NCBI GenBank assembly: GCA_964501185.1
Contig: CAZCRT010000032.1
Span: forward strand, 1-35,892
Direction of reading: 5' to 3'
DNA length: 35,892 nucleotides
DNA from: BS150m-G50 sp964501185 [NCBI: uncultured Bacteroidia bacterium]
GTDB lineage: Bacteria > CAIWAD01 > BS150m-G50
Shown here: piece by piece, positions 22,775 through 30,724 of the stretch
Layout of the letters: each line of letters opens with the position of its first letter
How positions within the stretch are numbered: the first letter of the stretch is position 1
The notes under the pieces: model-generated
Database searches by the model: none
Seen by the model: only the letters and a program-made list of their open reading frames with translations
What the model was told of the DNA's origin: nothing
Translations under genes and position numbers: made by a program

Positions 22775-23983
22775 TTGAACTTTCCACCAGTCAAAGAGCA
22801 GATGGACCTGCTGGCCGCAGGTGTTCATGAGATTATTCCACTGGAGGAGCTGGAGAAGAAACTTACCAAGTCCGCTAAAAATGGAACACCGTTGCGGGTG
22901 AAGTTCGGTGCAGATCCAAGTGCGCCCGATATGCACATCGGACACGCGGTGCCACTGCGTAAGCTGAGGCAGTTTCAGGATCTCGGTCATGAAGTAGATT
23001 TTCTGATAGGTGACTTTACCGGTATGGTGGGGGACCCGAGTGGCAAGAGCAAAACCCGCAGGACCCTCACCCGCCAGGAGGTGAGTGAGAATGCTGAAAC
23101 ATACCGCCAACAGGTATTCAAGGTACTCGATCCGGAGCAAACCAGTATCCGCTTTAACAGCGAATGGTTCGAAGCAATGGATATCTACGCTTTTCTGGAC
23201 CTGACTTCCCGTTACACTGTTGCCAGAATTCTGGAGAGGGATGATTTTGAGAAGCGGTACAAGGGTGAGATTCCAATCGCGGTGATCGAGTTTCTCTATC
23301 CACTGATTCAGGGATATGATTCTGTAGCGCTGAAGAGTGATGTGGAGATGGGGGGCACAGACCAGAAATTCAATCTGTTGATGGGCAGGATACTGCAGCG
23401 TGATTACGGCCAGGAACCGCAGGTAATAATGACTGTCCCGATACTGGAAGGTACCGACGGAATCGCCAAGATGAGCAAGTCTCTTGACAACTATATAGGT
23501 ATTAACGATCCGGCACGGGAGATCTTTGGCAGAGCCATGTCGATACCGGATGAACTGATTTATCGCTACTTCCTGCTGGCTACGAACATTGATCCTCAGG
23601 AACTTGCCAGGGTTAAACAGAAGCTTGAAGGCGGAGACGCTAATCCGGTATTATATAAGAGAATGTTAGCTCGTTTACTGGTAGACATGTATGTCGCTGA
23701 AGGTGCTGGAGTGGCGGCGGAGGAGGAGTTCAACGCCATTTTCAAGAAGAAGGATATTCCGGATGATATTCCCGTTTTTCAGGTGACAGGAAACCCACGC
23801 CTGATCGAGGTGATGACAGATCAGGGACTGGCACCTTCACTTGGACAGGCCCGCAAACTGATTCGTCAGAATGCAGTTTCAATTGATGGCGAGAAGGTCA
23901 GTGATGAAAACCTGGAACTGCACCTTTCAGACGAAGTTACGCTGAAAGTAGGCAAACGCCGTTTTCTCAAGCTTCAGATATAG
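22775..23983 (+). CDS. tyrS: Tyrosyl-tRNA synthetase
   Basis: This 402-residue class I synthetase charges tRNA-Tyr. HIGH (54-57) and KMSKS (232-236) are intact, separated by the Rossmann domain with [17 protein letters not shown]-terminal S4 RNA-binding domain (about 335-402) includes [18 protein letters not shown]. The start is TTG 22775, with AGGAGG at 22763-22768 overlapping the smpB stop, so smpB and tyrS are co-transcribed and probably coupled. The sequence resembles the TyrZ-like long-linker branch rather than E. coli TyrS, but that distinction is by eye. Confidence 0.95.
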   Translation: MNFPPVKEQMDLLAAGVHEIIPLEELEKKLTKSAKNGTPLRVKFGADPSAPDMHIGHAVPLRKLRQFQDLGHEVDFLIGDFTGMVGDPSGKSKTRRTLTRQEVSENAETYRQQVFKVLDPEQTSIRFNSEWFEAMDIYAFLDLTSRYTVARILERDDFEKRYKGEIPIAVIEFLYPLIQGYDSVALKSDVEMGGTDQKFNLLMGRILQRDYGQEPQVIMTVPILEGTDGIAKMSKSLDNYIGINDPAREIFGRAMSIPDELIYRYFLLATNIDPQELARVKQKLEGGDANPVLYKRMLARLLVDMYVAEGAGVAAEEEFNAIFKKKDIPDDIPVFQVTGNPRLIEVMTDQGLAPSLGQARKLIRQNAVSIDGEKVSDENLELHLSDEVTLKVGKRRFLKLQI

Positions 23984-24000
23984 CTTCAGATATGCAGCAT

Positions 24001-24029
24001 CCCATCCCCTCTCCTGAAAAGGGAATGGG
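24001..24029. terminator. Weak hairpin between convergent tyrS and FTCD genes
   Basis: CCCAT (24001-24005) pairs with ATGGG (24025-24029) and CCCT (24007-24010) with AGGG (24020-24023), with one mismatch. There is no T-run on either side. It may slow polymerase from either strand. A second small inverted repeat, AGTAAT/ATTACT (24030-24047), overlaps the FTCD stop. Confidence 0.35.
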
Positions 24030-24042
24030 AGTAATGAACAGA

Positions 24043-25728
24043 TTACTCATCCAGTTTCTTTTCAATACGGCTGGCAATAGCTTCAGCATTTTCGACTACT
24101 TCCTGACGTAACTGCTGCATCTCTGCCCGTACTTCCGATACAAAGCCTGCATCCTCAAGACCGCCCAGATTGATAGCCACATTCAGTGCAGCTCCCCGTA
24201 CGCAGGTAAGCGCAGCCAGTGCACCAACACCTACATCTGACAGGGAATTGCTGTTACCATGTTTCTCCATCAGCTCCAGCAAGGGAATAAGCTCCTTAAC
24301 AGTTCGCATCATCTCCAATGGCTTTAATGTAGCCTGCTGATTCGCTGCTTCAATCTGCTGTTTACGTACTTTCTGCTGCTCCCCGGTCTTCTTCGGCAGA
24401 CTGAATGCTGCCATCACCTGATTGAACGCCCGGGTATCCTCGTCAATCAGACGGATCAGTTTTTCCTTGAGCCGTTGCGCCTGATAACCGCCATCATCCA
24501 TCTGCGGACGATACTCAAGATATTGCTTTTTGGGATAGGTCAGATTGCCAACCATAGCTGCCAGAGATGCTGCCAGAGCGCCGGCAAGAGCTGCTGTAGA
24601 CCCTCCCCCTGGAGCAGGGCTGTCGGATGCAAGCTCATCGGCAAAGCCGCTGACAGTCAGGTCTGCCAGCTGTTTTCCACCACCGTCAACGCGGTACTCG
24701 ATTACTTTATCCCTGATGTCAAAAGGATAAAGGTCATTGAGCCCCATACTGCGAATGGCGATATCAAGCAGGTCCTTTTCGTTGACACCGCGACTCATTT
24801 TCTGCTTCGACAGGTAGTATTCACCGGCTGCGAGCAGGGCATCCCTTGGCAGCAGTCCTACCAGTTCACTTCCGGTGACGATCAACCCTCTTTCCTCAGC
24901 CTCTTTGCGTATCTCATCGTAAATCAGGTGCATCGGAGATTCACGGAAGTTGGTCAGGTTCATCGAAATCTGTGCAACTCCGTACTCATCAATAAACCAG
25001 CCGACACCCTTGACATTTTTGAATTTACCGGGGATCTGTTCCGGATTGCCGTTTTCATCGTACCAGCGCTTACCATCTTTCTTAATACGAAAACGACCCT
25101 GTTCCCGGATGCGCAGTGCAATGGAATGTGCCTTGCGTTTGTTGGTAGTGTTCAGGTTGACATTCCAGGCCACCAGAAACTCACGGGCACTGACCTGTGT
25201 AGCACCGGTGCGAGCCACCTGTTCAGTGAACTCAGCCGGGCCATGGTCAGGTTTCCATTTCGGGTCAGCGAGCTTTTTGGACAGTGCTTCATATTCACCC
25301 CGCCGCACATCAGCGAGATTTCGTCGCTCCTCTGATGTAGCCGCGTTCTCGTAGAAGTAAATCGGAATACCAAGCTCTTCACCAATCCGTTTCCCGGTGG
25401 CACGGGCCAGCTCAACCACCTCTTCCATACTGATACCGCTGACCGGTACAAATGGCACTACATCGGTTGCTCCCTGACGGGCGTGTTCACCCTTATGCTG
25501 ACGCATATCGATCAACTCTGCCGCCTTACGCACAACCAGAAAAGCCGCTTCACTTACACCGGCAGGTGTACCGATCAGTGTTACAACAGTGCGATTTGTG
25601 GCCTGACCGGGATCAACATCCAGCAGTACCACCTCATCCAGATGGTCAATCTCAGCTGTGATCTGGTCGATGATACTACGATCACACCCCTCACTGAAAT
25701 TGGGAACACACTCGACTATGGGATACAT
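24043..25728 (-). CDS. Bifunctional glutamate formiminotransferase / formimino-THF cyclodeaminase
   Basis: This 561-residue protein fuses both halves of animal-type FTCD. Residues about 1-325 are the formiminotransferase, starting VECVPNFSEG and containing HARQGATDVVPF with His82, the catalytic residue known in the pig enzyme. Residues about 355-561 are the cyclodeaminase with PAPGGGSTAAL (371-381). The enzyme moves the formimino group of formiminoglutamate, from histidine breakdown, to tetrahydrofolate and then releases ammonia to give methenyl-THF. No hut genes are nearby. GGGAGG on the minus strand (25733-25738) serves the ATG, and a promoter match lies at 25828-25856. Fusion form and full length are clear. 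Confidence 0.93.
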   Translation of the reverse strand: MYPIVECVPNFSEGCDRSIIDQITAEIDHLDEVVLLDVDPGQATNRTVVTLIGTPAGVSEAAFLVVRKAAELIDMRQHKGEHARQGATDVVPFVPVSGISMEEVVELARATGKRIGEELGIPIYFYENAATSEERRNLADVRRGEYEALSKKLADPKWKPDHGPAEFTEQVARTGATQVSAREFLVAWNVNLNTTNKRKAHSIALRIREQGRFRIKKDGKRWYDENGNPEQIPGKFKNVKGVGWFIDEYGVAQISMNLTNFRESPMHLIYDEIRKEAEERGLIVTGSELVGLLPRDALLAAGEYYLSKQKMSRGVNEKDLLDIAIRSMGLNDLYPFDIRDKVIEYRVDGGGKQLADLTVSGFADELASDSPAPGGGSTAALAGALAASLAAMVGNLTYPKKQYLEYRPQMDDGGYQAQRLKEKLIRLIDEDTRAFNQVMAAFSLPKKTGEQQKVRKQQIEAANQQATLKPLEMMRTVKELIPLLELMEKHGNSNSLSDVGVGALAALTCVRGAALNVAINLGGLEDAGFVSEVRAEMQQLRQEVVENAEAIASRIEKKLDE

Positions 25729-25827
25729 GTAACCTCCCTTGAAGTATCAGGTTAAAACAGATACAGGTAGTTGTGAAAGCAGCACCGGCTTCCCCGGCTA
25801 TTGCTGACAGGATTCTTACAGAATGAA

Positions 25828-25856
25828 AGTATACAAAAGGAATGTAAGTGCTACAA
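25828..25856 (-). promoter_or_regulatory. FTCD promoter
   Basis: Read on the minus strand, TTGTAG (25856-25851) and TATACT (25833-25828) are exactly 17 bases apart. The predicted start near 25821 leaves a leader of about 93 bases to the FTCD ATG. Confidence 0.6.
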
Positions 25857-25901
25857 TCAGAAAATCCCGGGGCCGCTCAAACAATCACTGATGAAGCGCT
25901 C

Positions 25902-25931
25902 AAAAAAAGAAAGGCTGTCTTACGACAGCCT
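25902..25931 (-). terminator. Intrinsic terminator of the candidate small RNA
   Basis: On the minus strand AGGCTGTC pairs with GACAGCCT around GTAA (plus-strand positions 25912-25931), followed by TTCTTTTTTT down to 25902. The stem is eight perfect pairs. Confidence 0.85.
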
Positions 25932-26066
25932 CTCCGTTGTGCCCTAATACTTGCTTAGCAGTAACTTAGAAGGAGTTATGGGGGAAAGTTGTTAATATTC
26001 AGCGTGCCTCTCGTCACGCTCTCCAAACGATAACGGGTAACCTTAGTAGCTACAGTTATCGTTGCT
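25902..26066 (-). ncRNA. Candidate structured small RNA (about 165 nt), unknown family
   Basis: A promoter match is followed at the right distance by four hairpins and an intrinsic terminator, all on the minus strand. Helix 1 is nine perfect pairs (26055-26063 with 26026-26034) around a 20-base loop containing the palindrome GTAGCTAC. Helix 2 is AGCGTG/CACGCT (26001-26006 with 26015-26020). Helix 3 is TACTGC/GCAAGTA with a bulge (25948-25963). Helix 4 is the terminator. There is no convincing reading frame. It does not match tmRNA, SRP RNA or the glycine and THF riboswitches as far as I can judge, and the closing stem expected of 6S RNA is absent. It may act in trans or as the far leader of the FTCD transcript. 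Confidence 0.55.
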
Positions 26067-26071
26067 GTTCA

Positions 26072-26100
26072 ATACTAGCACCATGAGATAAGTAATGCAA
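26072..26100 (-). promoter_or_regulatory. Promoter of the candidate small RNA
   Basis: On the minus strand TTGCAT (26100-26095) and TAGTAT (26077-26072) are exactly 17 bases apart. The predicted start, about 26066, lies at the foot of the first hairpin. Confidence 0.6.
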
Positions 26101-26353
26101 GAAAAAAAGTAGAAACCTGAGTGAGCTGAGATTTTCTGGTTAAGCTACTGAAGGCGCTTGAGAAACTCACTCCCATGCGGGAAGACTGTCAGGAGGGGAA
26201 AGACGGATAATGAACAGAGTTGAACAACTACCCCTGCATGGCAGAATAGAGCGAAATGGCAGTTCACAGGTAATAATTTATTGTAGAGCTGAAATTATAT
26301 GAAGAATTGCTGAATATGCTGGTAGAGGCTAACAGCAGGGGTTCACTTACGAA

Positions 26354-27064
26354 TCAGGTTTTCAATACCAGCAGCATACGAATTCCAACCATCTGGAACC
26401 CTTCCATAGCACTCGCATCATAGAACCAGGTGTTGGGGTTGATATCTTCATTTAACTCATAAAGATCACTCCCTGCAATGCTCAGGAAGATGTAGGGTTC
26501 AATCATGATATCAAGACCGGAATTATCCAGCCCTCTCAGGAAGAACTTCACGAAGACTTTGCCTTGAATTGCAATACCTGATGATGATTCCATGAGCTCG
26601 TTGTCTTCAATCTCACCCACCTGGCCGGTGCGTGTCAGAAAACGATATGGCAAAAAGTTCATTCCCACACCAGGTATCGCAAGCAATCCATTTCTGCCGA
26701 TTACCAATCCCATATCTGTTGAAAAACTGAATGTACGCAGGTAGAGGTCACGCTGCCACTCAACATTATCGGCATTCAGCAGACGGGAAAAGGTATCAGC
26801 TCTGTTATACTGAAAGGAGATCCCGACCTGCAACCAGTCAGTCAGCATACCAAGTTCGAAAGCAAATCCCGATGTACGATGGAGATCCTTCATCTCCGGA
26901 TCGAGGTTGAGATCAACTCTCGTCTCATTATAGCGGCCAATAATGTAGTTGATATCATCGAAGGGACTGTTACCGATATTGTAACCGACACCTATATAGC
27001 CAACCTGTCCCAACAGAGGTTGTGTGGAGCAGGCCAGCATCAGCAGAACAATCAACTTTTTCAT
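26354..27064 (-). CDS. Exported protein, probable small outer-membrane beta-barrel
   Basis: I do not recognise a named family. The 236-residue protein has a typical signal peptide (1-19, ending LLGQ). After it come alternating hydrophobic and polar strands rich in aromatic residues (for example YIGVGYNIGN, WLQVGISFQYN, LDIMIEPYIFLSIAG), and the sequence ends MVGIRMLLVLKT. The pattern suits an eight- to ten-strand outer-membrane barrel, although the last residue is not aromatic. Glycine-rich turns and the absence of cysteine in the mature part fit. GAGG sits before the ATG. It stands alone between the FTCD region and the Fe-S oxidoreductase gene, 43 bases downstream of the latter. Confidence 0.6.
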   Translation of the reverse strand: MKKLIVLLMLACSTQPLLGQVGYIGVGYNIGNSPFDDINYIIGRYNETRVDLNLDPEMKDLHRTSGFAFELGMLTDWLQVGISFQYNRADTFSRLLNADNVEWQRDLYLRTFSFSTDMGLVIGRNGLLAIPGVGMNFLPYRFLTRTGQVGEIEDNELMESSSGIAIQGKVFVKFFLRGLDNSGLDIMIEPYIFLSIAGSDLYELNEDINPNTWFYDASAMEGFQMVGIRMLLVLKT

Positions 27065-27107
27065 GTGACCTCATCAATGGCAATTTCCGGTCAACACTAC
27101 CTGAAGA

Positions 27108-29075
27108 CTATTGCAACAATTCCGCTACCAGTTCAGCCAGATCGATCTGCTTAATCTGCTCACTGGTGCCGGTGTCCTTAAACCCGTCATTGAACATGGA
27201 AGCGCAGAATGGACAGAGTGTGCAGACCTGATCGGCATCGGTAGCCGCAGCTTCCTGAGCACGAATTTCGTTGATCCTGGGCTGTTCCTCATCACGCCAC
27301 ATATTACCACCACCAGCACCACAGCAAAGCGCATCATCCCGGTTGTGCTTCATTTCAGTCAATTTCAGGCCCGGAAGTGCCCGCAGCAGTTCCCGGAAGC
27401 TTTCATAATCATCGTTATGACGCCCGAGATAGCACGAATCGTGACAGGTGACAGTAGTGTCAAGATCACCTTCAAGCTTCAGTTTCCCCTCCTTGAGTAA
27501 GCGCAGGATGAAGGCGCTGTGATTGACCACCTGGTAATTGCCATCGAGGTCGGGATATTCATTCTGAAGTGTTTGCAGACAGTGGGGGCAGATTGTGAGT
27601 ATCTCCTTGAAACTGTAGCCGTTCAGGGTCTCGATGTTTCCCATTGCCATCATCTGGTAAAGGTACTCGTTGCCAAGACGGCGGGCTGAATCTCCAGTAC
27701 AGCTTTCCTCTTCACCCAGAATAGCATAACTGACACCGGCGTGTTCCAGGATTTTAATCATGGCACGCGCGGTCTTGATTGAATCGTCGTCGTAAGCACC
27801 GGCACAACCCACCCAGAACAACAGGTCGACCTCTTTGATATCACGCATGCGGGGTACTTCCAGATCTGCGCACCAGTCCTCACGTTTACTCTGGCCTATA
27901 CCCCAGGGATTGCCGTTGTTCTCCAGGTTCTTGAATAACAGAGCGGTTGGCTTGTCAATGCGGCTTTCCTCCAACACCAGATAGCGACGCATACCAACAA
28001 TACGGTCGATGTACTCTATTCCCAGTGGACAAACCTCCTCGCAGGCACGACAGGTGACACATGACCATAGCTGATCATCACTGACCACATCACCAACCAG
28101 TGTCTTCTCATCTGCAGAAGCATTGTGTGTGCAGGATTTGAGCAGGTCACGCATGGCAACTGTCATTTCCTTGGGCGACAGTGGTTTATCTGTCTGGTAT
28201 GCGGGGCAAACCTCCTGACAGCGACCGCACTCGGTACAACTGTAGAGATCCAGCAGGTTTTTCCAGTGAAAGTGCTCCAGTTGTGAGCTGCCGAAGTGTT
28301 CAGCCTCGTCATCCTCAAGATTGAGTGTGTCGAGTTTACTGGTTCCCAGCCTGCGGAAATAGATGCTGAAAGTGGCGGTGACCACATGGAAGTGTTTGGT
28401 TACCGGCAGCATGTTCAGAAAGAGCAGCAGAACAAAAACATGTGACCAGAAAGCAAGGTGATGTATCACCAGAAGTCCGCCGGCTGGCAGCCAGGCAGCA
28501 AGGAGATTACTGAGCGGCAGGAACCAGAAACCCGCTTCACCGGCAGCCTGAAGTTCAGCCCCGACATACACCCAGTCCACCAGCATCAGGTAGCCGATCA
28601 TAAACAACACCAGAACTGCTTCTCCGGATAATGTCAGGCGCTCCGGTTTCAGTGACAGCCTTCTGAAAATTGCGATGATGACAGCGATCAGAACGAAGAG
28701 CTGAAAGAGCTCCTTAACCAGCAGATAGAGCTGTCCGATTATGTTGCCAGGATTGAACAGCGGTAATTCGAAAGTAGGCCAGACACCCTGACCAAGAAAA
28801 GTAATTGTGTTAAGCAGCACTGCCAGAAATCCCAGGAAGATGACAGCATGCATGATACCGGACCAGCGGAAGCGTGCTTTAAAAAGTTTCCTCTGGAACA
28901 GCAGCAGGGTGAACATTCCTTTGATACGCTCCAGAGGATGATCAAAGCGATTAACAGACTGTGCTTTCAACAACGGCTGCAGGCGGCGATTGAGCTGCCA
29001 GCCGAAGAGTATAAGTGAAGTGAAGAGAATTACAAGATAGGTGATGTAGGAATAGATATTACAGGTGGCACTCAT
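27108..29075 (-). CDS. Membrane-bound Fe-S oxidoreductase (NarI-like plus HdrD-like)
   Basis: This 655-residue protein has five or six membrane helices (about 10-27, 73-93, 112-137, 152-172 and 200-221) with His76, His205, His206, His212 and His228 as possible haem b ligands, as in NarI-like subunits. Two 4Fe-4S motifs follow: Cys280-283-286-290 and Cys339-342-345-349. Two CCG domains (around Cys424-Cys499 and Cys544, 548, 584, 585) come last. This matches DUF224-type proteins such as the EtfAB:menaquinone oxidoreductases. They pass electrons from electron-transfer flavoprotein, or from thiol/disulfide chemistry, to quinone. No etfAB genes are in the window, so the donor is unknown. GGGAG precedes the chosen ATG at 29075; a start 20 codons upstream lacks support. 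Confidence 0.85.
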   Translation of the reverse strand: MSATCNIYSYITYLVILFTSLILFGWQLNRRLQPLLKAQSVNRFDHPLERIKGMFTLLLFQRKLFKARFRWSGIMHAVIFLGFLAVLLNTITFLGQGVWPTFELPLFNPGNIIGQLYLLVKELFQLFVLIAVIIAIFRRLSLKPERLTLSGEAVLVLFMIGYLMLVDWVYVGAELQAAGEAGFWFLPLSNLLAAWLPAGGLLVIHHLAFWSHVFVLLLFLNMLPVTKHFHVVTATFSIYFRRLGTSKLDTLNLEDDEAEHFGSSQLEHFHWKNLLDLYSCTECGRCQEVCPAYQTDKPLSPKEMTVAMRDLLKSCTHNASADEKTLVGDVVSDDQLWSCVTCRACEEVCPLGIEYIDRIVGMRRYLVLEESRIDKPTALLFKNLENNGNPWGIGQSKREDWCADLEVPRMRDIKEVDLLFWVGCAGAYDDDSIKTARAMIKILEHAGVSYAILGEEESCTGDSARRLGNEYLYQMMAMGNIETLNGYSFKEILTICPHCLQTLQNEYPDLDGNYQVVNHSAFILRLLKEGKLKLEGDLDTTVTCHDSCYLGRHNDDYESFRELLRALPGLKLTEMKHNRDDALCCGAGGGNMWRDEEQPRINEIRAQEAAATDADQVCTLCPFCASMFNDGFKDTGTSEQIKQIDLAELVAELLQ

Positions 29076-29251
29076 GTGGGCTCCCGTTTGTACAGATGTA
29101 ACAATGAGATGGTTGCAGCATACTCCATGACACAATTACCCGCAGGCAGATCGCAGCATGTATCACTGGCGTATGTTAATGATCGACAAAATAGAGCACA
29201 GGTTTACAACTATCCAGTAAACTGTTGAAAAAGATAACTGAAGCGGTCTGA

Positions 29252-29782
29252 TCAGGGAGTATCAACGGCAGTTTCGATAAGCCGCCGCCGTTGTTGAGAC
29301 AGCCAGTTTCGCACAGAGTCAACCTGGTAGTCTGCGTACGTCCAGGGTAATGTTTGAAATTCCCCCTGCTGAAAGATAAGTGTCAGGTCGGCAAAAATAC
29401 CCTGATCGAGATAAACACGATGTGAGAAGTTCTTGCCGGTTGCCAGCAGGAAGTTTTCCCGGGTGATAAGACCGGGGTCCAGATTAACCGACCGTCCATT
29501 GCCGGTCAACCACTCTGATTCCAGCCTGTTAGTCGCAAGTTTGGCGCCAACCAGTTGCTCACGTGGCTGCAGTCGGGAGAAGGCAATGATAGAGCGAAAC
29601 AGTGGTGCGCCCATCTCCGGCTTGTAGTAATCTGTGAAAGTGAATGGAAATGGGGAAAGCTGAGCATCAGCTGGGCCAAACAGCGCTTCCAGCTGTGGGG
29701 CGATTTCATTCGGCTCAATATCAGCGTGATACAGAATGCTGACTGTGAGTATCCCCGGTGAAGCGGCTCCAGGCTGCGACAT
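29252..29782 (-). CDS. DUF4416 family protein
   Basis: This 176-residue cytoplasmic protein shows the DUF4416 pattern: an N-terminal LTVSILY strand, FTFTDYYKPEMG (about 48-58), ATNRLESEW, VNLDPGLI, LLATGKNFSHRVYL and TLPWTYADYQ near the end. The family is small, has conserved aromatic and acidic residues, and its function is unknown. GGAGG on the minus strand serves the ATG. It begins 12 bases after the radical SAM gene, so the two are co-transcribed. Invariant residues in the YYxxEMG, NxDPG and HRxYL positions suggest a catalytic or ligand site. Confidence 0.85.
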   Translation of the reverse strand: MSQPGAASPGILTVSILYHADIEPNEIAPQLEALFGPADAQLSPFPFTFTDYYKPEMGAPLFRSIIAFSRLQPREQLVGAKLATNRLESEWLTGNGRSVNLDPGLITRENFLLATGKNFSHRVYLDQGIFADLTLIFQQGEFQTLPWTYADYQVDSVRNWLSQQRRRLIETAVDTP

Positions 29783-29794
29783 GTTTCCTCCCTG

Positions 29795-30697
29795 CTATAT
29801 GTAATGTTCACCCTGACGCACATTATCACGGTGAAGGCGATTGTAGATTCGATCGAAGATCTGCGCCTTGGGCAGGTTCCAGTGTGGTGCCAGCAACAGG
29901 TCAGGATGTGCTTCCGCGAAGAGGCGAAAGATAACTGCATCCGGTGGCAGCCAGGGGATCAGCTCACACAGTAGATCGAGATACATCTCAAATGACAGCA
30001 CTTCAATATCACCGGCTGCAAAGGAGCCTGCAAGCTTTGTATCACGATGAACCTGAAGATGGTGCAACTTGATACCGGCAATCTGAAGTTGCTGAAGCTG
30101 TTGCAGAGACTGTTGCATCATGACTGTCGACTCTCCGGGCAGTCCCAGAATCAGGTGAGCAACAACAGGAATTCCGCGCTTCTGCAGTTGGCGGATTGCC
30201 TCTGTGGTAACGCCTGTATCATGTCCCCGGTTGATCGCTTTCAGTGTGCTGTCATGTATGGACTGCACACCAAGCTCCACCCAGAGTGGCAGCAACTCGT
30301 TGTACTCCTGAAGCAGATCGAGTACATCCTCCGGCAGGTAATCCGGCCGAGTACCGATAAATATCATCCTGATATCGGGATGCCCGGCGACTTCTGCCAG
30401 TGCCTCCCGAAGCAGGTTGACCGGTAGCGCCGTAGTGGTATTATCCTGAAAATACGCAGCGAAAGTGCGGGTATCATACCGCTTTCCCATCCGCTTGATG
30501 CCTGTGTCAAGTTGCTGCGCAATTGATTGATCGTCTGTCTTGTCAGGTGTGAAGGCATGCGGATTGCAGAATACACACCCTCCTGAAGGCTGGTTACGGT
30601 GTGGACAGGGTGCTTGCACATCAAGTGTGATTTTCACAAGGCGTGTCCCGAAAGCGGACTGGCAGAAATGATTGAAGGTCTTCAGCGGGGGTTGCAT
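29795..30697 (-). CDS. Radical SAM protein, YhcC / TIGR01212 family
   Basis: This 300-residue protein has the unusual cluster motif Cys31-x9-Cys41-x2-Cys44 within CPHRNQPSGGCVFCNP, typical of the YhcC-type branch of Elp3-like radical SAM enzymes. FQDNTTT, FIGTRPDYLPEDV, LWVELGVQS and HLILGLPGES follow in the expected order. The reaction of the family is not known; RNA modification or sulfur chemistry has been suggested by relation to Elp3. The ribosome site is weak (GGCGG). It lies 27 bases after the PBP stop, so the four genes from lpxH to DUF4416 look like one unit. Confidence 0.88.
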   Translation of the reverse strand: MQPPLKTFNHFCQSAFGTRLVKITLDVQAPCPHRNQPSGGCVFCNPHAFTPDKTDDQSIAQQLDTGIKRMGKRYDTRTFAAYFQDNTTTALPVNLLREALAEVAGHPDIRMIFIGTRPDYLPEDVLDLLQEYNELLPLWVELGVQSIHDSTLKAINRGHDTGVTTEAIRQLQKRGIPVVAHLILGLPGESTVMMQQSLQQLQQLQIAGIKLHHLQVHRDTKLAGSFAAGDIEVLSFEMYLDLLCELIPWLPPDAVIFRLFAEAHPDLLLAPHWNLPKAQIFDRIYNRLHRDNVRQGEHYI

Positions 30698-30724
30698 TGA
30701 TTTATCCGCCTGATCGCTGTAAAG

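Larger units (their letters stand above)
25729..26353. other. 625-base gap with promoters and a candidate small RNA, no gene
   Basis: The gap contains, on the minus strand, the FTCD promoter (25828-25856), an intrinsic terminator (25902-25931), a folded RNA candidate ending at that terminator and the RNA's promoter (26072-26100). The part from 26101 to 26353 has no recognisable element. A 30-codon frame on the plus strand at 26210-26302 is not convincing. Confidence 0.6.

Noticed and set aside
24475-25335. 286-codon open frame on the plus strand opposite FTCD
   Set aside because: It lies wholly antisense to a well-conserved enzyme, lacks a ribosome site and resembles no family; it reflects the codon bias of the real gene.
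25902-26066. Reading the minus-strand RNA as a THF or glycine riboswitch, or as 6S RNA
   Set aside because: A GGAGAG string invited the comparison, but the conserved cores are not present, 6S closing-stem pairing between the two ends is not visible, and FTCD has its own promoter beyond the terminator.
26210-26302. 30-codon plus-strand frame in the FTCD/beta-barrel gap
   Set aside because: It has a nearby purine-rich stretch but poor spacing, no promoter and no recognisable features; chance is the simplest explanation.
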